DNA of 64,000 nucleotides from NCBI RefSeq assembly GCF_003324165.1, contig NW_025407850.1:1-64000 (forward strand). Reading direction: 5' to 3'. This DNA comes from Naegleria lovaniensis. Its lineage: Eukaryota > Heterolobosea > Eutetramitea > Acrasida > Naegleriidae. Below are positions 20,995-30,952 of the stretch, in pieces (position 1 is the first letter of the stretch; each line of letters starts with the position of its first letter). Position numbers and translations under genes: made by a program. A model generated the notes under the pieces. That model had not been told where the DNA came from, searched no databases, and was given only the letters and a program-made list of their open reading frames with translations.

Positions 20995-22332
20995 ATGGCA
21001 ACACCACCGTTAACTATGGATGATCATGAAACAGATGCATCATCATTTTCATACGTTCCCAGTTGTTTCCCCGATGATATTTGTTTTCATATCATGTTAT
21101 TTCTTGAATTGAATTCAATCAAACACTGTGTTTTAATTTCCAAACAATGGAATTTGATGGCAAGAAAGATTCCGATATCTGTGGATATGAGTTATAAAAT
21201 TGAAAAGTTGGAACATTGCTTGAAATTATTGTCCCGCAGTAAACTGCATTGGAATATGACCTCTCTGGACTTGACAAAAAATTCATTGGACACGAATTCG
21301 AGTGTGTGGATTGAGATTTTCATGAACAGTCATTATATTTCAAGCTTGAAACAATTGAATTTGAATTACAATTATGACATGGGCGATCCATGTTTTACAA
21401 TGATTGCCAAATCCACTAAATTTCAAAATTTACAAGTTTTGAAAGCGAGTACGTGTGGCATCACTGATTTTAGTGTTCAAGTTTTAGCTCAAAATGCAGC
21501 CATGTCAAATCTGCGAGAATTGTATCTGAATAGAAATGATATCACTGAATCAGGAGTGAAAGCTCTTTCAACAAGCACGATCATGAGTCAATTGCAAGTT
21601 CTGGATTTATACTGCAAAAGAATTGGACCAAACGGTGCACAACATTTAGCTCTAGCTCCTTTCAAACTCAGGGAGTTACATTTACTAGCATGTGAAATCC
21701 AAGATGATGGAGCCATAGCCATTGGGAAAAGTCCTCAAATGTGTAATTTAACACTTCTCGATTTGCAAGCCAATTCTATTGAAACTGTTGGAGCTTCAGC
21801 ACTATTGGGAAGTGAATACATGAAAAATTTGACAAGTTTAAATTTATCTGAAAACAAGCTTGGAAAATCAATTGGTATGATCATTGCATCCAACTTGTCC
21901 AATTTAACCTATTTACATCTTGGTGATTCAAAAATTGGAGAAGAAGGAGCCATTTCAATTGTGTCAAGTCCAAACATGTCCAATTTAACCTTTCTATCTC
22001 TGTGCCATAATTCTCTCGGTGCAGATTTTGCTTCAACATTGGCCTCCAGTGTCCACATTTCAAAATTACAAAAGTTGGATCTCTATTACAATAATCTCGG
22101 CGATTCAGGAGCAACGAGTCTTGCCTCGAGTGCCTATTTGAAAAGTCTCACATTCTTGGACCTTGCCTACAATACTATTGGTAATGAGGGTGTATTGAGT
22201 ATAGCTTTGAGTAGAAACTTGCCAAGTCTTAAAAGATTAATTCTTGCCAACAATAATTTTACATATACAGGTGAAGATGCATTGAAACAGAGCAGATATG
22301 CTGCGTTTACACTTATGGATGAATTGTACTAA
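20995..22332 (+). CDS. F-box/LRR protein, paralogue A
   Basis: The 445-residue protein opens with an F-box-like segment (FPDDICFHIMLFLELNSIKH, residues about 22-65) and continues with about a dozen RNase-inhibitor-type LRRs of 24-27 residues (SEYMKNLTSLNLSENKLG). F-box proteins bring substrates, recognised by the repeats, to SCF ubiquitin ligases; which substrate is unknown. The start codon follows a run of eight A. A close paralogue lies 215 bp downstream in the same orientation, so the pair arose by tandem duplication. Such proteins form large families in heteroloboseans. Confidence 0.85.
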   Translation: MATPPLTMDDHETDASSFSYVPSCFPDDICFHIMLFLELNSIKHCVLISKQWNLMARKIPISVDMSYKIEKLEHCLKLLSRSKLHWNMTSLDLTKNSLDTNSSVWIEIFMNSHYISSLKQLNLNYNYDMGDPCFTMIAKSTKFQNLQVLKASTCGITDFSVQVLAQNAAMSNLRELYLNRNDITESGVKALSTSTIMSQLQVLDLYCKRIGPNGAQHLALAPFKLRELHLLACEIQDDGAIAIGKSPQMCNLTLLDLQANSIETVGASALLGSEYMKNLTSLNLSENKLGKSIGMIIASNLSNLTYLHLGDSKIGEEGAISIVSSPNMSNLTFLSLCHNSLGADFASTLASSVHISKLQKLDLYYNNLGDSGATSLASSAYLKSLTFLDLAYNTIGNEGVLSIALSRNLPSLKRLILANNNFTYTGEDALKQSRYAAFTLMDELY

Positions 22333-22547
22333 TAATGAACATGATTTGTGAATATTATTAAATTGTTCAGAATTGTTCATTGGAACTACACTGTATAATT
22401 TCACATGTACTGAATTTTAATGATCATCATGGTAATGCAATATATGAAATAAACTCCTCGCTTTCTGTTCTATTGTTCATTGAGATTGTTGAAATAGTAT
22501 TAACAAGAAGAGTGACATCCAAGTTCATTGACAATTCGAAAAAAAAA

Positions 22548-23870
22548 ATGAAAACCCAACAATCCCGATGGGAACACTCCGTTGTAAATCATCACGACCA
22601 TGACGACGACCACAATTTGACACTCTCTAACTGCATTCCTCATGAAATTTGTTTTCATATCATGACTTTTTTGGATATGGACACATTGATTCATAAATGT
22701 TTTTTAATTTCCAAATCATGGAATGTGATGGCAAGAAAAATTCCACTCTCGGTATTGGATATGGGTAGCCCCATTGAACAAGCACATGATCGATTGAAAT
22801 TATTATCGAATTGTCAACAATTAATGAATATTACTTTTATGGATTTGTCAAGAGGTCGAGAGATTCATGACAAGACAGATGACATTTTTAAAGAACTTGC
22901 CACTTGCACGACATTACAAAATTTAAAAGTATTACATGCATGTGGTCACTTGTCAGATATTGGTTTGCAAGCATTGGCTCAAAGTTCTTACATGTCAAAT
23001 TTGAGAGAATTACGATTATTATTTGGAAATGATGGAATTACTGAATATGGAATTCAAATATTGTCAACAAGTCCCATGATGCGTCATTTGAAAATTCTTT
23101 ATCTTTGTGATTCAAAAATTAGTCCTCGAGGTGTACAACATCTTGTACAGGCAAATTTCAAATTGACAGAATTACAATTACCTCAAAGTGACACTGATGC
23201 AGTTGGTAGTGTTGGAAATGGTGGTGCCATTGCCATTGGAAACAGTCCTCAGATGAATCATTTAACCATTCTAAATTTGGAAAATAATGCTATTGAAGAT
23301 GAAGGAGCGTTGAGTTTGATTAGAAGTGAACACATGAAAAATTTGACGAGTTTGGATTTATCTTCAAATTTAAATCTTTCCAAAGCTGTTGCCATGCTCA
23401 TTGCATCAACAATGAAACATTTGACACATTTAACATTGGGGTATACCAACATTGGAGAAGAAGGAGCAATTGCCATTGTCACAAGTCCACACATGTCCAA
23501 TTTGACTTTTCTTTCTTTGGAAGGTTTGCGTTTGGGAGAAGTATTTGCTATGAAATTAGCTTCAAGTAGTTATTGTTCTAAATTGAAAGAATTGCATTTG
23601 TTTTACAATTATTTAGGAGATTCAGGAGCACAACATATTGCTTCGAGTGAATATATGAAAAATCTCACCTCGTTATATTTGGGAAATAATAACATTGGTG
23701 ATTCAGGAGCGAAAAGTATTGCTTCGAGTGAATATATGAAAAATCTCACCAACTTGAGCTTGTGTTATAATCATATTTCTGATGATGGTGCCATGTGTAT
23801 TTCTTCAAGTATTTACATGTCCAATTTGAGAATGTTAAAGATGCCTAATTTTCGATTGACCTATAAATGA
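22548..23870 (+). CDS. F-box/LRR protein, paralogue B
   Basis: Taking the ATG that follows an A-run at 22548 gives 440 residues. The frame is open about 170 bp further up, but without an ATG of similar context. The F-box-like segment (IPHEICFHIMTFLDMDTLIH) and the LRR body match paralogue A almost block by block, including CFLISKSWNVMARKIPLSV. Near the C-terminus two successive LRRs are nearly identical at DNA level. The role is presumably SCF substrate recognition, inferred from the family. Confidence 0.83.
   Translation: MKTQQSRWEHSVVNHHDHDDDHNLTLSNCIPHEICFHIMTFLDMDTLIHKCFLISKSWNVMARKIPLSVLDMGSPIEQAHDRLKLLSNCQQLMNITFMDLSRGREIHDKTDDIFKELATCTTLQNLKVLHACGHLSDIGLQALAQSSYMSNLRELRLLFGNDGITEYGIQILSTSPMMRHLKILYLCDSKISPRGVQHLVQANFKLTELQLPQSDTDAVGSVGNGGAIAIGNSPQMNHLTILNLENNAIEDEGALSLIRSEHMKNLTSLDLSSNLNLSKAVAMLIASTMKHLTHLTLGYTNIGEEGAIAIVTSPHMSNLTFLSLEGLRLGEVFAMKLASSSYCSKLKELHLFYNYLGDSGAQHIASSEYMKNLTSLYLGNNNIGDSGAKSIASSEYMKNLTNLSLCYNHISDDGAMCISSSIYMSNLRMLKMPNFRLTYK
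23619..23750 (+). repeat. 81-bp tandem LRR-unit duplication inside paralogue B
   Basis: The 33 bases at 23637-23669 recur exactly at 23718-23750, and the 11 bases at 23619-23629 recur at 23700-23710. This gives an 81 bp period, equal to one 27-residue repeat. Other LRR units in the gene are far more diverged, so this duplication or conversion is recent. Confidence 0.8.
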
Positions 23871-23949
23871 CCTATATTGAGTGAAAGTGACAGCTTTCTC
23901 TAGTTTTAATTGGGATTGACAACCACTTGATTTGTGTTGAATGTTCGAG

Positions 23950-25289
23950 CTATTCTCTCACTGAATCGTTATCTTTTTGGGGACATTCTTGTGAAATTTC
24001 ACTCTGCTCAATTAAATCAATAGGTCCCTTCTTGACTAGTTCTTCCAATTCACGTTCCCAACCCAATAATTTGCAAAGCTTTTCTACTCCCTGATCAATA
24101 CTCAAATCGTCACCTCCCAAAAACAAATCCAAATGTTTGTATTTTCCTTCAATTTCTCTCTTGTAAGGATTCTCTTGTTTTGAAAGCGTTTCAAATGGAC
24201 CACATCGTTCTCGATTCAACAACGCTCGTGTACTTCCCTCAGGCGCATAATTGGGAATGAACGCAACAGGATAAACACTCAATGAAGTGCCAATAATGAG
24301 AAATATCTTACAAGCATTGGATCGTTTCAAATCTGACATGACACAATCTGAATACTTTTTTGGAAGCTCCTCTCCGAACAAGACAATATCTGGCTTGACA
24401 TAACTGTTACACGAGTCACATAGTGGTATTTGAACTGTTTTGGGATCGTGTCCCATCTTGTTGACGAGGTCTTTCAATGTGTATTCTTTGGAGCATTCAA
24501 TACAATGAGCAGTGTCATACATTCCATGACAATTCACGAGAAATTCTTTTGAAATTCCAGATTTTGCTTCCAATCCATCAATGTTTTGAGTATAGAGCCT
24601 CATCAGCTTGTTATGATTTTCTAATAGTTTGATAAAATAGTGAGCTTTTGTAGGTTTGTATCCTTGTGAAATGAAATCTCTGGAAAGTAAAAAGAATGGA
24701 GTTGGATTTTCCTTAAAATACTCCAATTCAAAGATGGCTGTGGGTCTAGGAAGGTTGTATTTCTGTAAGTTGTCATATCTACATTTTCGAACATTTCAAA
24801 AACATTTTCAAAACCATCATCCATTTTCAATTATTTGTAAATAAATGATTGCACCACATTTGTATTGTAATAAATAATAATTAATATTTTTTTTACAAAT
24901 ATTTTCAAACATTGAACTACTACTTACAATCCAGTACCTGGTGTTCGGAAATCAGGAATTCCTGCTGCAGTACTCAATCCAGCTCCGGTTAAACAAATAA
25001 TTTCATGATCTCCAGCTTGAGCAATTTTTTGAGCAAGAATTTCAAAGGCTTCCTCTCGTTCTGGAATCTCCTTCTTCTTTGTTTCATGGGTTGTTTTATT
25101 CTTTCGGGATGATGATTTGGAGGTTGATGAACTTGTTTCTGAAGATTTTGAATTTGCCTTCTCTGATGATTTATTCTTGCTTGTTTTATTAGAACTGCTA
25201 GAGCTGATATCAACGTTCTTCTTCTTTTTTGTTGGATCTACATTAACTTGGGTATCTTTCTTATTGGACGATGAGGATGGAGAGGACAT
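23950..25289 (-). CDS. SIRT2/3-like NAD-dependent protein deacylase (sirtuin)
   Basis: Exons 25289-24928 and 24778-23950 join in phase (396 residues). After 80 Lys/Ser-rich residues comes a complete class I Sir2 fold: NAD-binding GAGLSTAAGIPDFR (residues 102-115), the joined PGTGLYDNLQKYNLPRPTA, TQNIDGLE, catalytic His205 (NCHGMY), and a zinc site of Cys213, Cys216, Cys241 and Cys244. Next are VKPDIVLFGE and the Rossmann motif LIIGTSLSVYPVA. The sequence is closest in style to human SIRT2 and SIRT3. The Lys/Ser-rich front lacks the amphipathic Arg pattern of a mitochondrial signal, so a nuclear or cytosolic site is more likely. The intron falls inside the cofactor loop. Confidence 0.93.
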
Positions 25290-25424
25290 TTTTTTTTGTA
25301 ACGAAATGATTATTCCAATGAACTCGGAACATCTTTAAAAAAAAGATGCGAGTTCATGTTTGTAAATTCTCAGTTATCAATTTCACCAGCACACCAATGG
25401 TCCATTCCCTGCTATTAAATTTTA

Positions 25425-28400
25425 TTACTCTTCATTCTCTTCATCCTCTTCATCCTCCTCCTCTTGTTGTAACGACGACGACGATTCTTGTTTTTGCATT
25501 TTCAAATTCCTTTCCATCATTTTTTGATTTCGTTTCTGAATACCTCGTTGAGTAATGGTGGTAAAACCAAGAGAATCCACAGAGGAAACAACCTTATCGT
25601 CTACAATGAGTGAATATCGAAGATAGAGCATTTTTCCATGCTTGTGACTTGGTGTGTTTAAAACAAGCTCTTTGACGTTGACAATTCCATGAGCGGAGGT
25701 GCTTAATGTGACAGTTATATCCATCAAGTCACAAATATAACGTCTCTTGTTATTGTCAATTTTCGTTCCTCGTCCCAATAAACACACGGATAACTTTCCA
25801 AATCGATGCATTCTGAAATTTTCACAATTAATTCGTAACGTTTGTGTTGGAAGCTTTTCTCCAAGTCGATATTCAGAATTCTCCTTCAAACCAGTTATTA
25901 ATTCCAAAATTTCGTTTTTTGTGGGACACGGATCAAGTAATGATTCAAATCTCTTATTTTCAAATTGTTGAATATTCGTTTCGACTTGTTTTGGTAAAAT
26001 GATATTATTTCTTTCTAAATTATATTTGAGACGTTTCTCTTCACGTTCTGCTCGTTTCTTACGTTTCTTTCGTTCCTCATTGGCAAGATATTCTTCATAG
26101 GCTCTCTTTCCAGCAACAGTTGGATCCACATTGGGATCAATGAAGAGAGCGGATGGGAATTTCTTTCGTCCATTGGGAGGAGTGGTTGATTGATAAGGTT
26201 GTTGAGATGATGGTAATGACAATGTCGAGGGAGTGTTCAATGAAGAGGAACGTGACAATGCCGTGGTGGAAGATGTCAAAGTATTGGACTGACTACTAGT
26301 TGGAAAAGCGGATTCTACATTTGCTCTTATCGGAGATGTCGATGAAGATGAAAGAGTGGTTCCACTCGAATTGGTTGAAGACGTAATGGATAATTGACTA
26401 TTCTTTGAATTGGTCTTCTTCTCATTGTTGTGAATTGCTTCAAAGGTCGAGTGATTGACTTCACTCGTCGTGTGTTTTCCAAAGCTTACATGTTCATTCA
26501 AAGTCGTAATCATTGTTTCATTGATATTTCCATGTTCAGCCATGGTTGTTGATATTTCCTTACTAACTGATTCAGAAGCATGATGAGATGAGGATGCAAG
26601 TGATGGAGGAGGTGGAGGAGGTACATGTGAAAAATAATGTGAAGTTGGAGGTGGAGGAGGTGGATATCCATGAGGATGATGATGAGATGATGATGGATAC
26701 AATGGAGGATAGGCATATCTAGAACCATCATGTGGATGATAATAATGAGAAGTTGGAGGAGGAAGATACTGACCTGGTGTTGTCCCTGATGCATAATAAG
26801 GTGAATGATGATAAGGTGGATATGAAGGAGGATATGGAGTTGAATGATGATAAGGATAGGAATGAGGAGGATGTGGTGCATAATGAGAGTCATAATAAGG
26901 TGGAGGAGGAAATGCATGTGAGACATGTTGTTGAGTATGTGACGAAGGATTACTACTTGTAGTTGTCAAATCCACAGGATGATGCTGAAAAGGTACTAAT
27001 TCATTGGAACATGTTGAAGTTTGATGCTTCTTTTCGATGGATGTTGATGAAGAAGATGCATGGTCCTTGTTTGTCGAAGAAGAGAAATCACGATGCATGT
27101 TACTCGTTTGTCGAAGTGCATGCTCCTCTGAGTCGTCTCGTTGTGAATGATGATCATGGACGTGATGTATCTTGTTGTCATGTTCGTCATGCACATTCGA
27201 AGAAGGTTTTAAAATCTGACCTCCTTTTAAAGCATTCACATCGTCATGGTCGATCATGGAACTCAATGGTGGAAGAAGCGTCTTCTTCGTCGTGATGTTG
27301 TGGTCATTCTTGTTGTTGTTTTCATCATGGTCATCTACATGTCGCTCTTCAGCAGCGTGCATGTGAGATTGCATGCCATAAGATGATAATGACGAGGTTG
27401 GAATGGTTTCTTTAGGCATGTATGGTGGTTGTGGATATGAATGATGATGAGTGGATGAAGGAGGATACAAATAAGAAGTGTAACCATAGGGTGGTGGATA
27501 CGATGAGGGCGGTGGCAATGACATGTTGGATCTCTCATCATGCACATGTTGAGGAGGAGTGTGATGTTGGGAGTTTGAATAACCATAATAGTAATAATGT
27601 GAAGAAGGTGGTGGTGGAGGAGGTACTGAATGCCAATAATTATGAGGATTCATTGAAGAAGGAGGAGGAGTATGTAATGGATGCATGGGTTCATTGGTTG
27701 TTGTTGTTGTTTGCAATGTGTGGGTATTTCCACTTTTAGCAACTGTGGTGGTCAACGTGGAAAGAATATTTGAAATGTTGTTCATCACATCATGTTGATG
27801 ATGATGATGATGAGAAACATGTTGGTCATTATCACGGCGATCATTATCATGGAGATCATTTGAGCAAGATTCATCATTATTCCCATTCTCGAAATTTCGA
27901 TTCACTCGAGTACTACTACTCATAACAACCCTACCTTTTTGAGGAGTCAAATAGGACATTCTATCTTGTGTGCGGCTAGGGCTGCACTGACTCTTACATG
28001 CATGTCTGGTCGGATCACTACTACTACTGCTGCTGATGCTGATGTTACTAGTACTGCCACAAACAGTCTTCTCAGAAGTTGATACCAGTCGGCTAATATT
28101 TTTTTGAGGAAAAAGCACTTTTGTTTTGGATGACTTCTCATCATCAGCATCACGTGATGTGGTCGGCAAAAGAGATGAGCGTGCTTCTTGGGAAAGGACA
28201 TGCGAGGGAAGGAGGTGAATGGTAGATGCCGCTGCAGCTGAGAGATCAGAATGCTCAAGATAGTTCTTGTTGTTTGTTCTTGTTGTTGTTTGTTCTTGTT
28301 GATCTTCTTCTACAACATGTGGTTCAATGGATCTTTGATTGGAAGACTTGTAGAGCATATGGGAAGAACGGAACAACATTTTTCTTGTTTGGTACTTGCT

Positions 28401-29281
28401 CATTTCCGACGAGTTGTTGTTTGGGTTCCTATGAATGCAAACACCCTCAACCTTATCCAGAGAAGATTTCTGTTTTTGGACAGAAGAGCTCGCAATATCC
28501 AAAACCGTTGGGGAAAATGGAGCCAAGGAAGAGAGAGAAGAGGATGAAATAGAGAGATCATTCTCTTTCTTTGCGTTCAACTCAATGCTTGTTGTTGTTT
28601 GGAGGTTGTCTGCAATTGTAGACATCTCAACGTTTGAGATTTCACAGGGTTGACTGAGCGACTCATCTGGAAAGCTGTCATTGTCATTACTGCTTGTTTG
28701 CGGCTGCTGTTGTTGTCGTTGTGGAATGAACACCGAGTCGACATTATTTCTCAAATTCATCAACAAGAATACATCATTCTCATCCTTCTGACTTGCATGC
28801 ATGCTGTTTTCTTCCGAGTTTGTTTCCAATGTATTCAAACCAATGGTCGTAGACGGAACAGAGGACTAGATCTACCTTCTTCATTGTCCAACCCTCCTCG
28901 AGGATTCAAGGAGGATTTCATAAAACGAAACGCATACACACTCGATTCCTTGGTTCTTGCTCGTAATTTTCGAGTTTTCGTATTCGGCGAGTAGGAGGAG
29001 GGTATACATTCAGGTGAAGAGCATGATAAAGAGGAGGACGTGTCATGATGATGATGCGTTTGGTTATTGTCATTGTTGTTGTCGTTGTCGTTGTGATTCT
29101 TACTCATGGTTGAAACGGAAGGGCTTACTTCCTTCGTCTTGTTGATTTCTTTAGAATTTGGATGATCCTCTACTTCTTGAACGATCCTCGTCTTGGTTGT
29201 CATCATTTCATTGGAAGCGACAACATGGTTCTGAGGTGGTGAATCTGGCCTTGTCGTCTCGAGGTTGTTGTCCAATATCAT
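25425..29281 (-). CDS. Giant His/Pro/Tyr-rich protein with conserved beta-rich C-terminus
   Basis: Exons 29281-28876 and 28810-25425 join through a 65 nt intron (donor GTAGAT, acceptor GGAAG) to 1263 residues. Most of the protein is disordered: Ser/Thr/Asn-rich, then a long segment of HH, PPPP and SYPYHH-type repeats (residues about 500-870), then Ser/Thr again. From about residue 1020 a basic helix (EERKKRKKRAEREEKRLKY) leads into a globular region of about 150 residues: FRMHRFGKLSVCLLGRG, RRYICDLMDITVTLSTSA and KMLYLRYSLIVDDKVVSS. It looks beta-sheet-rich and is the only part under evident fold constraint. It recalls Ig-fold DNA-binding domains, but I cannot name the family. It ends in a Glu-rich tail. 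A nuclear scaffold or transcription factor is a guess. Confidence 0.72.
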
Positions 29282-30952
29282 TGAACGTTCGTTCGTAATA
29301 ATGGATAAATGTTGGAAATTGTGCTACTGAATTGGTGCGTCTTTTTTGTGTGTGTAAAAGGTGAAAGTGATCCACAACGGAGTCACCACGACGACCAAAA
29401 ACTGCAAACAATCACGATGATGTCAAGAATCAATCTTGTTCGTACAAATCGCTTGAATTCCTGTTATGACAGTATGTGTTGTTTGACCAGGTCGAGATGA
29501 GTGTGTGTGCTGTTTACTGTTGTTGTTTTGAGTGATGAATAGATGCTGTTGCAGTAACAAGTCTTCAACCGCACCCACTTGTGCGCTTGTTCACAACTTG
29601 GTGTGGTCGTTGTGCAGTTTGTGATATTTTCCCAACTTGACCAGTGTGTTGTTGCTGTGTTGGTGAATGGCTAATTTTTTGTTCGGTTTGCAAATCATCC
29701 ATCTCCAATCAGTCAGTTTAACACAACTAGAAAGGAAGTTACGACATGACAATGTCGGTACTCGTCCTAAGAGGCAGTTCATGTATGGACGCACAACACA
29801 AACTGGTCGATTACTTGGGTGTAAAAGAGAATTTGTAACTGTGAGATGGTTTTTGATCAAGAAGAAAATGATGATGAAAGAAGAAAGGTTGTGGAGTTGT
29901 TTTTCATAAGATAGTTTTTGGTTGGGTTCAAATAGAGAAATCTCTGGAGATGACATCAATTAGAGAGCGTGCAAGGCATGGAACTCTAAAAGCTGGTATT
30001 TCGGGACTCTTGACTTTTTTAGAAAAACATGGTTTCAGAGTTTGTGGATCATGTGGAAGACAAGAGCAACTCTTTTTCTAATAATGCTGAGGTTGTTGTA
30101 TAAAAACGATTTGGGCATTGGATATACGCTCAAGATGGTGTGTCACGGATTCGAAGATAACTTTTTATTGTTTTCAAACAGCGCCATCAATTACATCTTT
30201 TCAAAAACTTGTGAATCAGTCACAAGCACTATACCATGAATTCAAGCACCTACGAATGTCTACGAATGTTCAACATGTGGTTGTTGTTGTTTGTCAACGG
30301 CTCATGATCCATTTCATTGAACCAAGAACGAAGATCGAATATTCGATGGAGTTTGGATGCCACCAAAAAAAATTGAATTTGTCCACCAACCATTCCGCTC
30401 TCTTTTTTTTTTGAGAGCCTTCTCCCGCTGAGGTCCTCTCGTTTTTATCATCATCATTTCCACGCAACCGACATCCCTACAATTTCCATCATTATAAACA
30501 AGAATCTCTCTCCCTAATTATTGTTGGTCCAATCTTGTATCCGTTAAATTTTTCCCGTCTCGTATTTCAAAATTGTTGTTGGGATCATCACAAAATCTCG
30601 GAGAAAACTTTGAACAATTCCAATAGACCCTCTACTACAACAACAATTTGAACCAAATAATTCCAAACACGTTCTCTCTTCCTCTATATAGTTTTTCGAA
30701 ATTGTTGAAATAGTTCATTTCACTTTTTGATAATATACATTCATCACCTCTCTGGACCTCTAGATTACATTCGACATCCCACTCTCTTTCACAAAACTCT
30801 GTTCTCCTCCTGAGGTAGACACGCCATTACTCAAATTCCACTCTCATAATAATTATTCATCTAAATTTATTTTCCATATTCTAACAGATACCGCTCTGTT
30901 TGACTCTTTTCACATCGACCAGTTCATAACAAATCATTTCCTTCACTCAAAG
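29282..30952. other. 1.67 kb intergenic region
   Basis: The region lies between two divergent genes. It contains short frames, including a plus-strand one ending at about 30080 (LLTFLEKHGFRVCGSCGRQE) and a 122-codon minus-strand one at 29591-29959. None shows a family signature, clear start context or splice partners. The last 500 bp before the SNF2 gene are C/T-rich and A/T-poor compared with other spacers, which suits a 5' leader. Nothing else was recognised. Confidence 0.35.

Noticed and set aside
26500-27850. Apparent trinucleotide microsatellites (ATG/ATC type)
   Set aside because: They are explained as coding for His, Met-free Pro/Tyr/Ser tracts inside the giant protein and are not an independent repeat element.
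26500-27900. Long frames in other phases over the His/Pro/Tyr-rich region
   Set aside because: These are frame shadows of codon-repeat DNA (CAT/CAC, CCA, TAT) in the giant disordered protein.
29591-29959. 122-codon minus-strand frame in the large gap
   Set aside because: Composition is unlike neighbouring genes, with no start context and no recognisable domain.
29915-30080. Frame ending VCGSCGRQE considered as a zinc-ribbon fragment
   Set aside because: Only one CxxC pair, no second pair, no start or splice context; left as part of the gap.
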